A stretch of DNA of 64,000 bases, taken from NCBI GenBank assembly GCA_963837755.1, contig CAWIOP010000002.1, positions 620,001 through 684,000 on the forward strand, read 5' to 3'. Made by a program: the position numbers and the translations under genes. Below, in pieces: positions 8,033 to 16,211 of the stretch. Source of the DNA: JADGHX01 sp963837755. GTDB lineage: Bacteria > Pseudomonadota > Gammaproteobacteria > Steroidobacterales > Steroidobacteraceae. The notes under the pieces were generated by a model. The model searched no databases. It worked only from the letters and a program-made list of their open reading frames with translations, and had not been told where the DNA came from. Numbering within the stretch: position 1 is the first letter of the stretch; every line of letters begins with the position of its first letter.

Positions 8033-9274
8033 TTAGTCCGCGCGAAGATGCATGGCGCGACGGACGTCGTCGAGCGTGTCGCGTGCGGCTTCGCGCGCCT
8101 TCTCGGCGCCCTCTGCGATGATGTTCCGGAGCAGTTCCGGGCTCTCCTCGAATTCCTGCGCGCGCCGGCGCATGACCGTGATCTCTTCGACCACCTTGTC
8201 GATGACCGGCTTCTTGCAGTCGAGGCAACCGATGCCCGCGCTCTTGCAGCCTTCATAGACCCAGGCACGCGTGGCGTCGTCTGAATAGATATGGTGCAGG
8301 TCCCACACGGGGCATTTCTCGGGCGTGCCCGGGTCGGTGCGGCGGACGCGCGCCGGGTCGGTCTGCATGGTGCGCAACTTCTGCGCCACCTCGTCGGGGT
8401 CTTCCCGCAGCCCGATGGTGTTGCCGTAGGACTTCGACATCTTGCGCCCATCGAGCCCCGGCACTTTCGGCGTGGCGGTGAGCAGCACCTGCGGCTCCGG
8501 CAGGATGCTCACACCCGAGCCTTCGAGGTAGCCGAACAGGCGTTCCTTGTCGGCCACCGTGATGCGGTTGTTGCTCTGGACCAGCGCGCGGGCGCGCTCC
8601 AGCGCCTGCGTGTCGCCCGTCTCCTGGTACTTGCGGCGCAGCTGCTTGTAGGTCGCCGAGTTGCGGCCGCCGAGGCTCTTCACGGCGAGCTCGGCCTTCA
8701 CCTCGAAGTTGGGCTCGCGCCCGTAGAGGTGATTGAAGCGCCGCGCGATCTCTCGCGTGATCTCCAGGTGCGACACCTGGTCTTCACCCACCGGCACGAA
8801 CGCAGGACGGTAAATGAGGATGTCCGCGCTCTGAAGCAGCGGGTAGCCGAGAAACCCGTAGGTGGCGAGATCCTTCTCTTTGAGCTCTTCCTGCTGGTCC
8901 TTATACGTGGGCACGCGCTCGAGCCAGCCGAGCGGCGTGATCATCGACAGCAACAGGTGCAGCTCCGCGTGCTCCGGAACATGAGACTGCACGAACAGCG
9001 TCGCCACGCCCGGGTTCAGGCCCGCGGCGAGGTAGTCGATGAGCACCGTGCGGATGTTTTCCTGGAGCCGCGTCGTGTCTTCGTACCCGGTGGTCAGCAT
9101 GTGCCAGTCGGCGATGAAGAAGAAGCACTCGTACTGGTACTGCAGCTCGACCCAGTTGCGCAGGGCGCCGTGGTAGTTGCCGAGGTGCAGCGGCCCGGTG
9201 GGCCGCATGCCGGACAGAATTCGCCGGGACTGAGGGTTGGCGCTCACAGGGCGGCCATCGGGCGGCCCGCACAA
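8033..9274 (-). CDS. trpS: Tryptophanyl-tRNA synthetase
   Basis: Class I aminoacyl-tRNA synthetase charging tRNA-Trp. The HIGH-type motif is in GMRPTGPLHLGNYHGAL, the KMSKS motif in DGRKMSKSYGNTIGL, and FIADWHMLTTGYEDT and AAGLNPGVATLFVQSHVPEH are TrpRS signatures. At about 413 residues it is the longer bacterial form, with an insertion around residues 190-260 before the KMSKS loop and a C-terminal segment containing GCLDCKKPVIDKV. The ATG at 9274 is listed; a GTG at 9247 (VSANPQSRR) would remove nine poorly conserved residues and is equally possible. A TATAAT on the same strand at 9386-9391 may be its promoter. Confidence 0.95.
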   Translation of the reverse strand: MCGPPDGRPVSANPQSRRILSGMRPTGPLHLGNYHGALRNWVELQYQYECFFFIADWHMLTTGYEDTTRLQENIRTVLIDYLAAGLNPGVATLFVQSHVPEHAELHLLLSMITPLGWLERVPTYKDQQEELKEKDLATYGFLGYPLLQSADILIYRPAFVPVGEDQVSHLEITREIARRFNHLYGREPNFEVKAELAVKSLGGRNSATYKQLRRKYQETGDTQALERARALVQSNNRITVADKERLFGYLEGSGVSILPEPQVLLTATPKVPGLDGRKMSKSYGNTIGLREDPDEVAQKLRTMQTDPARVRRTDPGTPEKCPVWDLHHIYSDDATRAWVYEGCKSAGIGCLDCKKPVIDKVVEEITVMRRRAQEFEESPELLRNIIAEGAEKAREAARDTLDDVRRAMHLRAD

Positions 9275-9385
9275 CGGCGCCCGGCGATTCGAGCAGCTTC
9301 GGAATGACTGGACAGATGAAGGGGACGCGGACTGCGGCTGGGCACGTTGATGCTCGAAGATACCTGGCTGCTAAAGGCGGCGCGG

Positions 9386-9391
9386 ATTATA
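9386..9391 (-). promoter_or_regulatory. Candidate -10 box for trpS
   Basis: A perfect TATAAT on the - strand, about 112 bases before the trpS ATG and downstream of the yciO stop. No good -35 hexamer is visible at 16-18 bp, so this is a weak call. Confidence 0.35.
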
Positions 9392-9418
9392 GCCGAAGGC
9401 GGTTCAGCGCTGGCCGCG

Positions 9419-10075
9419 CTAGCCGCCGCCTCGCTCGCTCCCGGCCCCGTCCCCACCCAGGATGGCGGCAACGTCCCCTTTTCCGTGCCTCAGGATGGCC
9501 GGCGGATACACCGCCAGGTCGACCACGGTGGTCGGCACGAACCCGCAGTGGCCGCCGTCCAGCACGGCGTCGATCTGGTGCTCCAGCCGGGCGCGAATCT
9601 CCGGGCCATCGGTGAGGGGCGCCTCGTCACCCGGCAGCATCAGCGTGGAGCTCATCATCGGCTCGCCCAGGTCTTCCAGCAGCGCGAGCGGAACGGGATG
9701 GTCCGGCACGCGGATGCCGATGGTGCGCCGGCGCTCATGCTGAAGCCTTCGCGGGGTCTCCCGGGTGGCCGGCAGCAGGAAGGTGTAGGCCCCCGGCGTG
9801 CAGGCTTTCAGCAGGCGGAACTGCCACGTGTCCACCTTGGCGTACTTGCCGATGTCGCTCAGGTCGCGGCATACCAGCGTGAAATGGTGATTACGATCGG
9901 CCTGCCGGATGCGGCGCACGCGCTCCAGGGCGTCCTTGTCGCCGATGTGGAAGCCCAGGGCATAGCAGGAGTCGGTGGGATACGCGATGACCCCGCCCTC
10001 GCGCACGATGTCCGCCGCGCGCCGGATGAGGCGTGCCTGCGGATTCACCGGATGGACCTCGAAATACTGGCTCAA
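9419..10075 (-). CDS. YciO-type threonylcarbamoyladenylate synthase family protein
   Basis: Sua5/YrdC/YciO family protein of 218 residues. Visible motifs: NPQARLIRRAADIVREGGVI, AYPTDSCYALGFHIGDKDA, RNHHFTLVCRDLSDIGKYAK, PGAYTFLLPATRETPRR and GIRVPDHPVPLALLEDLGEP. The spelling matches YciO rather than TsaC; TsaC makes the t6A37 precursor in tRNA, and the role of YciO is less certain. The start appears to be TTG at 10075, since the conserved N-terminus begins there (MSQYFEVHP) and no in-frame ATG precedes it closely. It is divergent from yciB. Confidence 0.9.
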   Translation of the reverse strand: MSQYFEVHPVNPQARLIRRAADIVREGGVIAYPTDSCYALGFHIGDKDALERVRRIRQADRNHHFTLVCRDLSDIGKYAKVDTWQFRLLKACTPGAYTFLLPATRETPRRLQHERRRTIGIRVPDHPVPLALLEDLGEPMMSSTLMLPGDEAPLTDGPEIRARLEHQIDAVLDGGHCGFVPTTVVDLAVYPPAILRHGKGDVAAILGGDGAGSERGGG

Positions 10076-10192
10076 GGCCGCTTGCCATTCAGGCCGACTG
10101 AGCCGGCGCCGGCGGGATGCCGGGACGGCGAGGCAATTGGGCTATCATACGCGGCCATTTTTTGGGTGTTCCACCAAGGCTTCCATCGAGCC

Positions 10193-10747
10193 ATGCAGTT
10201 TCTGTTAGAGCTTGCGCCCATCATCGCGTTTGTCATTGCGTACCTTGCGGGCGGCATCTACGTTGCCACGGGCGCGCTCATGGCCGCCATGGTGCTCATG
10301 CTGGCCGTCGACTACCTGCGCATGCGGCGCATCTCGAAGATGCATGGCCTGAGCGCCCTTCTGGTGTTCGTGTTCGGCGCCGCCACGCTCATTCTGCACG
10401 ATAAACGCTTCATCCAGTGGAAACCCACGGTGTTCTACTGGCTCCTCGCCCTCACCCTTTTCGGCAGCATGTGGATCGGCAAGCAGCCGCTGTTGCAGCG
10501 GCTGATGAGCGCCGCAGTCGAAGGCGAAGTGCACGTGGCCGACAGCACCTGGCGCCGGGCGAACCTGCTCTGTGCAGGGTTCTACCTGCTGCTGGGCGTT
10601 GCGAACCTGGCCGTCGCCTTCAACACCAGCGAAGCCACGTGGGTGAAGTCCAAGATCCTGTTCGTCGTGGTGCTGTTCCTGTTCACGTTCGCGCAGATCT
10701 TCTGGATCATGCGGCGGCCGGCTGAAACGCCTTCCGCGCAAGCCTGA
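10193..10747 (+). CDS. yciB: Inner-membrane septation protein YciB
   Basis: Polytopic membrane protein of 184 residues with five hydrophobic segments (about 5-22, 24-42, 50-67, 76-94, 120-140 and a last one near 150-167 in part). Family landmarks: FLLELAPIIAFVIAY, FIQWKPTVFYWLLAL, MWIGKQPLLQRLM and the C-terminal WVKSKILFVVVLFLFTFAQI. Known family role: links inner-membrane integrity, peptidoglycan synthesis and septation. The ATG at 10193 begins the conserved sequence; the frame is open far upstream but that is antisense to yciO. TATCAT at 10143-10148 could be its -10 box. The bolA-family gene starts two bases after its stop. Confidence 0.95.
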   Translation: MQFLLELAPIIAFVIAYLAGGIYVATGALMAAMVLMLAVDYLRMRRISKMHGLSALLVFVFGAATLILHDKRFIQWKPTVFYWLLALTLFGSMWIGKQPLLQRLMSAAVEGEVHVADSTWRRANLLCAGFYLLLGVANLAVAFNTSEATWVKSKILFVVVLFLFTFAQIFWIMRRPAETPSAQA

Positions 10748-10748
10748 C

Positions 10749-11021
10749 ATGACCGCCGAGCGCGTCAGCCGCATTCGCGCGGCCATCGAGAAAGAGCTTG
10801 CGCCCACCCTGCTCGACATCGTGGACGACAGCGCCCGGCACGCCGGCCACGCGGGCGCGCGCGAAGGCGGGCATTTCAAGGTGAGCGTCGTCTCCGCGGC
10901 GTTTCGCGGAAAATCCGCGATCCAGCGTCATCGCCTGGTGTTTGCCGCCGTGGCGGGACTCATGCGCAGCGATATCCACGCGCTCAACATCGACGCCCGC
11001 ACGCCGGAAGAGAACGATTGA
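10749..11021 (+). CDS. BolA family protein
   Basis: Small protein of 90 residues with the BolA fold: an N-terminal helix region RIRAAIEKELAPTLLDIVDD, the central GGHFKVSVVSAAFRGKSAIQ strand and loop, and RHRLVFAAVAGLMRSDIHAL. BolA proteins bind monothiol glutaredoxins and take part in iron-sulfur and iron handling or in transcription. It directly follows yciB, and its last bases overlap the frame of the next gene, so the three probably share a transcript. Confidence 0.88.
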   Translation: MTAERVSRIRAAIEKELAPTLLDIVDDSARHAGHAGAREGGHFKVSVVSAAFRGKSAIQRHRLVFAAVAGLMRSDIHALNIDARTPEEND

Positions 11022-11080
11022 CGTCATTCCCGCACCCCTCATTGCCACAACTCACTGCCCCAACCAATCGAGATAACAGC

Positions 11081-11950
11081 ATGAAATCTTTACGGATGAT
11101 CCTCCTGGTCGCGGCGGCCGCGGGGCTGGCGGCCTGCTCGCCCAAGGCAGCTCAGGACTCCACTGTCGCAAGCACGAGCCCGCCCGTCGCCACGGTGGAC
11201 GGAATGACCATCAGCAAGGACCTCTACGAGTTCTACGCGAAGGGCGTAGCCAACAAGCCCTCGAGCGAGCTCACGCCCGAGCAGCGGGACCAGGTGCTGG
11301 ATAACCTCATCCGCGCCAAGGTCATCGCCGAGCAGGCGGAAAAAGACGGCACCACGAAGGAAGCGAACACTGCCGCGCTGCTGGAGCTGTCGCGCCTCAA
11401 CGTGATCCAGCAGGCCGTGTCCGAGAAATACCTGAAAGACCGCAAGGCCACCGACCAGGAGCTGCGCGCGGAGTACGAGACGCAGGTGGCGCAGCTGCCG
11501 AAGCTCGAATACCACGCCCGCCACATCCTCGTGGCCACCGAGCAGTTCGCGGGCAAGATCGTCGCGCAGCTGGAAAAGGGCGCGAAGTTCGACGACGTGG
11601 CCAAGCGCGAATCGATGGACAGCAAGGAGAATGGCGGCGACCTCGGCTGGTTCACGCCCGACCGCATGGTCAAGCCGTTCGCCGATGCCGTCGTGGCGCT
11701 GAAGCCCGGCGAATACACCCACGCGCCGGTGCAGACCCAGTTCGGCTGGCACATCATCAAGCTGGAAGAAACCCGCGATCTGGCCGCCCCGCCCTTCGAG
11801 AACGTGAAGCAGCGGGTGGACCAGATGGTGCAGGCGAAGAAGTTCAAGAGCTACGTGGACGAGCTCATGAAGACCGCGAAGGTCGAAAAGAAGCTCGAAG
11901 GCGCGGCGCCGGTGGCGGCCGCGACTGCGACGCCGGAGAAGAAGCCGTAA
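11081..11950 (+). CDS. Parvulin-type peptidylprolyl isomerase lipoprotein
   Basis: Protein of 289 residues with a lipoprotein signal (MKSLRMILLVAAAAGLAAC, lipobox LAAC) and so predicted to be anchored in the envelope. A SurA/PpiD-like N-terminal helical segment (about residues 45-150) precedes one parvulin domain marked by YHARHILVATEQFAGKIVAQ, KRESMDSKENGGDLGWFTPD and TQFGWHIIKLEETR. It should catalyse prolyl cis-trans isomerisation of envelope proteins, as PpiC or PrsA does. The ATG at 11081 is chosen because it starts the signal peptide. A strong intrinsic terminator follows at 11994-12032. Confidence 0.88.
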   Translation: MKSLRMILLVAAAAGLAACSPKAAQDSTVASTSPPVATVDGMTISKDLYEFYAKGVANKPSSELTPEQRDQVLDNLIRAKVIAEQAEKDGTTKEANTAALLELSRLNVIQQAVSEKYLKDRKATDQELRAEYETQVAQLPKLEYHARHILVATEQFAGKIVAQLEKGAKFDDVAKRESMDSKENGGDLGWFTPDRMVKPFADAVVALKPGEYTHAPVQTQFGWHIIKLEETRDLAAPPFENVKQRVDQMVQAKKFKSYVDELMKTAKVEKKLEGAAPVAAATATPEKKP

Positions 11951-11993
11951 GCGTCACCGGCCGGACTTCCGCCGGCCGAGGCACACTTCACAG

Positions 11994-12032
11994 CGGCGGG
12001 GCGCGGTAACGTGCCCCGCCGTTGGCGTTTTT
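11994..12032 (+). terminator. Intrinsic terminator after the parvulin gene
   Basis: A 9-bp perfect stem CGGCGGGGC/GCCCCGCCG with a ten-base loop, followed after TTGGCG by TTTTT. It lies 44 bases after the stop. Confidence 0.7.
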
Positions 12033-12092
12033 GCACTGCCCGCGCTGGCCTATGATTGCCGTCGCTCAGCTCAGACGCCCTTTCCGGGCGAT

Positions 12093-12127
12093 ACGAGAAG
12101 GCCATACGAGAAGGCCAAACGAGAAGG
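12093..12127 (+). repeat. 13-bp tandem repeat carrying the ribosome binding site
   Basis: ACGAGAAGG occurs three times at a period of 13 bases (12093, 12106, 12119), the last copy being the Shine-Dalgarno of the following lipoprotein gene. Copy-number change here would add or remove ribosome binding sites upstream of the start. Confidence 0.75.
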
Positions 12128-12135
12128 ATATCGTC

Positions 12136-12603
12136 ATGAAGTTACGCATCGTCGCCACCTCTTTCCTGCTCACACTGGGTCTCGTTGCGTGTGGCGAAGA
12201 CGGGCCGACGGGCAACGTGGGCGCAAGCTATCTGCAATGCGAAGGCCGCCGTGGCGGCGGCGTCGACCGCTCAGACGCGGTGATGACCACCATCCAGACG
12301 CACGCCGCCATGCAGGACATCAACTGCACTGACAAGACCACCTTCGATGTCGGCGGCCGGCAGGTCACGCTGGTGTACGTGGCCTACGGAATGGTCAGTG
12401 ACTGCCCGGCGGGCTGCTTCAGCGCAGACCTGTGCGCGATCTACGACGCGCCGAACTCCCTGCTATACGCCATCGCCGGCAGCCCGAAACCGGATCTCCC
12501 CGGTCTTGCGCACCCGGTGACCCAGACGCGGGACTTCCAGAATTTTCGCGACGCGCAGAAGGCCAACAATGGGCCGTGGCGGTATTGCTTCCGCGACACC
12601 TGA
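12136..12603 (+). CDS. Small cysteine-rich lipoprotein of unknown function
   Basis: Protein of 155 residues. The signal peptide MKLRIVATSFLLTLGLVAC ends in the lipobox LVAC, so the mature protein should be lipid-anchored. The mature part has six further cysteines (LQC, INC, SDC, AGC, DLC, RYC), consistent with three disulfides in the periplasm. I do not recognise a domain. The ATG at 12136 is placed 8 bases after AGAAGG, the last unit of a 13-bp tandem repeat. It stands alone between a terminator and a block of palindromic repeats. Confidence 0.72.
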   Translation: MKLRIVATSFLLTLGLVACGEDGPTGNVGASYLQCEGRRGGGVDRSDAVMTTIQTHAAMQDINCTDKTTFDVGGRQVTLVYVAYGMVSDCPAGCFSADLCAIYDAPNSLLYAIAGSPKPDLPGLAHPVTQTRDFQNFRDAQKANNGPWRYCFRDT

Positions 12604-12618
12604 AGAATAGAAGGCGCG

Positions 12619-12857
12619 CGGATTGCCGCATGAACGTTTAAGCGCTGCGCAGGCGGGGTCTCACTCAAAGAGGGGTCGTCGGGGACGTGAAAATGCAGGG
12701 ATGCATTTTCCCGAGCCCCCGAGGGATCGGTCTTACGGGCGGTCCCCGACGACCCCTCCGAGAGGCTGCCCTCGCCGCGCGCGACTCGACCCGTTCATGC
12801 CCCCCGCGACACTTAGTAAGTGCCATTCCCCCTGGACGGTCTTACGGCCGGTCCCCG
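12619..12857. repeat. Palindromic intergenic repeat block, copy A
   Basis: The 320 bp between the lipoprotein and ligA hold no credible gene. From 12670 to 12758 a 17-bp perfect inverted repeat (12670-12686 and 12742-12758) encloses a second hairpin AAAATGCA-GGGA-TGCATTTT (12690-12709). Homology to the block at 40421-40583, in inverse orientation, runs from about 12663 to 12801. The 20-mer GGTCTTACGGGCGGTCCCCG lies at 12729-12748 and again, with one C for G, at 12838-12857. A flanking module GATTGCCGCATGAACG at 12620 also recurs at 40668. Short open frames across the block have no independent support. Confidence 0.85.
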
Positions 12858-12923
12858 CCAAGGCCCTCTGCGAGCGAGCCGCCGCGCGCGATAAGCGCCA
12901 CCTTCACGATCTCGGCAATACGT

Positions 12924-15053
12924 CTAGGCGCCCTTCACCAGGTCGAGGAACTGCTGCTCTTCGAGCACGGTGACGCCGAGCTCGGCGGCTTTCTTCAGCT
13001 TCGAGCCGGCCTCGGCGCCGGCGACGACGTAGTCCGTTTTCTTCGAGACGCTGCCGCTCACTTTGGCTCCCAGCCGCTCGGCGAGCGCTTTGGCTTCTTC
13101 CCGCGTCATCTTCTCCATGGTGCCGGTGAAGACGATGGTCTTGCCGGAAATAGCTGAGCCGCGCGTCGGCTGCTCGGCGTCGAGCACATGCACCAGCACC
13201 CGGCCGTCGTCCTTCGACCGGACGTGCACGAGGTTGTCGACGATGCGCACGTTACGCGGGTCCTTGAAATAGGCGGCAATGCTGTCGATGACGGTCTCAC
13301 CGATCTGGTCGAGAGCGTCCATGTCGGCGCGTGCTTCGGCGTCATCCTTTGCGACTCTCAGGCTGGCGTCGTGAAACGCCTTCCATGTGCCGTAGCCGCG
13401 CGCAAGCGCGCGTGCGGTGGTCTCGCCGACGTTGCGAATGCCGAGCGCGTAGATGAATCGCTCCAGTGAAATCTCGCGCCGCGAGTCGATGGCCGCGAAC
13501 AGCTTGCGCACGGAGGTCTCGCCGAAGCCTTCGTACTCTTCGAGCTTCTGCCCGCCTTGCAGCTCGCCCGCGCGATTGCGCCGTTCGAGCGTGAAGATGT
13601 CCGCCGGCTCCTTCACCCATCCGTTCTCGAAGAACAGCTGGATCTGCTTCTCACCCAACCCCTCGATATCGAAGGCGAGGCGCGAGACGAAGTGCATCAG
13701 GTGCGCGGTCTTCTGGAACGGGCACGCAAACTCGCCGGTGCACCGGGCAACGGCGCCGGGCTCCCCGGTCGCCGTCGTCTCGCGAACCACTTCGGTCTTC
13801 AAGGGACACGGGCATCGGTGAGGAAAACCGTACGGCTTCGAATGGGCCGGGCGCTTCTCCAGCACCACGCCCAGCACCTGAGGGATGACATCCCCCGCGC
13901 GCTGGATGGTGACGGTGTCGCCGATGCGAACATCCAGCGAGCTGATGTAGTCCGCATTGTGAAGCGTGGCGTTCGACACTACGACGCCGCCGACGGTGAC
14001 CGGCTCCAGCTTTGCAACCGGCGTGAGCGCGCCGGTGCGCCCCACATAGATCTCGATGTCGCGAACGAGGGTCGTCGCCTTCTCTGCCGGAAACTTGTGC
14101 GCAACCGCCCAACGCGGATTACGCGACACGAAGCCGAGACGCTCCTGCCAGTCGCGGCGATCCACTTTGTAGACGACGCCATCGATGTCGTAGTCGAGCT
14201 CGGCGCGCTCGAGGCCAATCTCGTGGTGGTACGCCAGCAGCTCCTCGACGGAGCTGCACGTGCGCCACAACGGGTTCGTTACGAAGCCCACGGCGCTCAT
14301 CCACTTGAGCATGCCGGACTGTGTATCTGCGTGCAGGTGGCTCATGGCGCCCCACCCGTACGCAAAGAAGCCCAGGTCGCGGCTCGCGGTGATGCCCGGA
14401 TCGAGCTGGCGAATGGAGCCGGCCGCCGAATTGCGCGGATTCGCGAAGATGGGCTCGCCCGCCGCGGCGCGCTGCTCGTTGAGCGCGCGGAACGCGGGCT
14501 TGGTCATGTAGACCTCGCCGCGCACTTCGCAGACTTCGGGCACCTTGCCCTTCAGCTCCTTCGGCACCCGCCTGAGCGTGCGCACGTTTGCGGTGACATC
14601 TTCGCCTTCATAGCCGTCGCCGCGCGTGGCTGCCTTGACCAGCTTGCCGCCCTCGTAACGAAGCGACATCGACAGGCCGTCGATCTTCGGCTCCGCCGTG
14701 AACACGACCTCCTCTTCAGGCGGCAGGCGCAGGAATTTGCGAATGCGATCCACGAAGTCGGTGACGTCTTCTTCGCTGAAGGCGTTGCCCAGCGAGAGCA
14801 TCGGCACGCTGTGCCGGACTTTCGCGAACCGTGCAGCCGGCGCCGTGCCCACGCGCTGCGTGGGGGAATCGGGCGTGATGAGGCCCGGGTGCGCGGCCTC
14901 GAGATCCCGCAGCTCGCGCATGAGCGCGTCGTAATCCGCGTCGGAGATCTCGGGCGCGTCCTGCTCGAAATAGCGCTTGTCGTGATGTGCGATCTGCCTG
15001 CGCAACTCCTTTGCGCGAGCTCTTGCGGTTGCACCCGCGTCCATCCCGCTCAT
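12924..15053 (-). CDS. ligA: NAD-dependent DNA ligase LigA
   Basis: Replicative NAD+-dependent ligase of 709 residues. Order: domain Ia with HHDKRYFEQDAPEISDADYD, the adenylation domain with nucleophile lysine in EPKIDGLSMSLRYEGG, ATRGDGYEGEDVTANVRT, the OB fold with GRTGALTPVAKLEPV, a four-Cys zinc site between CPCPLKTEV and CTGEFACPFQ, HhH repeats with ALGIRNVGETTARALA, and a BRCT domain with GKTIVFTGTMEKMTREEAKA. The ATG at 15053 (MSGMDAGATA) gives the family length; an in-frame extension upstream runs antisense into zipA. It follows zipA by ten bases in the classic smc-zipA-ligA order. Confidence 0.97.
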   Translation of the reverse strand: MSGMDAGATARARAKELRRQIAHHDKRYFEQDAPEISDADYDALMRELRDLEAAHPGLITPDSPTQRVGTAPAARFAKVRHSVPMLSLGNAFSEEDVTDFVDRIRKFLRLPPEEEVVFTAEPKIDGLSMSLRYEGGKLVKAATRGDGYEGEDVTANVRTLRRVPKELKGKVPEVCEVRGEVYMTKPAFRALNEQRAAAGEPIFANPRNSAAGSIRQLDPGITASRDLGFFAYGWGAMSHLHADTQSGMLKWMSAVGFVTNPLWRTCSSVEELLAYHHEIGLERAELDYDIDGVVYKVDRRDWQERLGFVSRNPRWAVAHKFPAEKATTLVRDIEIYVGRTGALTPVAKLEPVTVGGVVVSNATLHNADYISSLDVRIGDTVTIQRAGDVIPQVLGVVLEKRPAHSKPYGFPHRCPCPLKTEVVRETTATGEPGAVARCTGEFACPFQKTAHLMHFVSRLAFDIEGLGEKQIQLFFENGWVKEPADIFTLERRNRAGELQGGQKLEEYEGFGETSVRKLFAAIDSRREISLERFIYALGIRNVGETTARALARGYGTWKAFHDASLRVAKDDAEARADMDALDQIGETVIDSIAAYFKDPRNVRIVDNLVHVRSKDDGRVLVHVLDAEQPTRGSAISGKTIVFTGTMEKMTREEAKALAERLGAKVSGSVSKKTDYVVAGAEAGSKLKKAAELGVTVLEEQQFLDLVKGA

Positions 15054-15063
15054 GGGGGCCTGC

Positions 15064-16194
15064 CTACGCCGGTCTCGTTTTGCCCGGTCCATGCCCCGCC
15101 GCCGGCCCCACCATGGGAGCGGCAGCCGACGCCGCTGCGGTGAGGCTCTCCCGAATGCTGGCGCTGCGCACAGGGGTGAGCGGCTCGCCGCGTTCGTCCT
15201 GAAGCGCGCCGCGCAGGCGGGTGTTGAGGCTGCGGGCCGTCCGCAGCAACTCATCGAACGTATCGATCGGCGACAGCGGCCCGGGCAGCACGGCGAAGAG
15301 ACTGAGGCCACCGTAGCGCTGCGCGTCCATCGTGCCGGGAGAGAACGTGCCGGGCTTGGTGAGGCTGGCGGCGCTCAGCACCGCGCGCGCATCCGGGCCG
15401 GGCTTGTGGAAGATCTCGAACTTGCCCAGCAGGAACCCTTCGGCCGCGAGCGCCAGACGCACGGCGCGGCCGGCAAAGCGCTCACTTGCGCCCGACACGA
15501 GGCGCAGGGCGATGATCTTGCGCGTGTCTTCGTCGGGCCAGTCCACGACGGGCTCGGTGACGGCGAGCAAGTCGGCTGACACCGGCAATGCACGCCCTGT
15601 GTCCGGCTCGCGCGGGCCGGCCTCGTGCTGCCCCGGCGCCTCCGCGACTTCGTCCGCAACGGAAGGCTCGCCTTCGTCGTCGGCGCCGTCATCGTCCGAC
15701 TCCGCAGGGATCGCGCGCGCGGGAATGATGGGCTCGTCGTCCTCGACGTACTGCGCGTCTCGCGCAGGCGATGAAAACCTGTCCACGGCTGCCTGATCGT
15801 CGATTCTCAGGCCGGCGAGCGATGCATCGTTCATCTCGAGCACTGGCGGATCGGCCATCGGATCGCGGTTGCGCGGCTCGGCGCGGTGCTCGCCACGCGC
15901 CTCAACGCGCGTGAGCTCCGCTTCGCCCACATGGACGCCGCCGCGGGCATCCAGATGCAGCTCAGGCAACGTCAGCGTGGGTTCGCGGTAACCCCGCGCA
16001 TCACCGCGAACAGTGTCGCGACTCGAGTCATGCGTGGAATCGCCGCCATCGAGCGTAGGCGTGACGCGCTCGCCCTCCCGCCCCTGCGTGAGCCCCTGGC
16101 CGCGCACGTGCTTCTGCCGGCGCAGCTCCCACAATGCGAGCGCGCCGACGAACAGCGCTCCGAGGATGAGCAGTGTCCATCGCAACTCTGGCAT
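15064..16194 (-). CDS. zipA: Cell division protein ZipA
   Basis: Bitopic inner-membrane divisome protein of 376 residues. An N-terminal membrane helix (LRWTLLILGALFVGALALWEL, about residues 4-24) is followed by a long charged Pro/Glu/Asp linker and a C-terminal FtsZ-binding domain (about 225-355) with IIALRLVSGASERFAGRAVR, SLTKPGTFSPGTMDAQRYGG and FAVLPGPLSPIDTFDELL. ZipA tethers FtsZ to the membrane and is restricted to gammaproteobacteria, which supports the class assignment. It lies between smc and ligA. Confidence 0.93.
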   Translation of the reverse strand: MPELRWTLLILGALFVGALALWELRRQKHVRGQGLTQGREGERVTPTLDGGDSTHDSSRDTVRGDARGYREPTLTLPELHLDARGGVHVGEAELTRVEARGEHRAEPRNRDPMADPPVLEMNDASLAGLRIDDQAAVDRFSSPARDAQYVEDDEPIIPARAIPAESDDDGADDEGEPSVADEVAEAPGQHEAGPREPDTGRALPVSADLLAVTEPVVDWPDEDTRKIIALRLVSGASERFAGRAVRLALAAEGFLLGKFEIFHKPGPDARAVLSAASLTKPGTFSPGTMDAQRYGGLSLFAVLPGPLSPIDTFDELLRTARSLNTRLRGALQDERGEPLTPVRSASIRESLTAAASAAAPMVGPAAGHGPGKTRPA

Positions 16195-16211
16195 GGCGAG
16201 CCCGCGAACCG

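Noticed and set aside
12687..13157. Frame starting in the palindromic repeat (MKMQGCIF...)
   Set aside because: The same peptide can be read from copy B at 40.5 kb on the - strand, showing it is a translation of the repeat; it then runs antisense to ligA.
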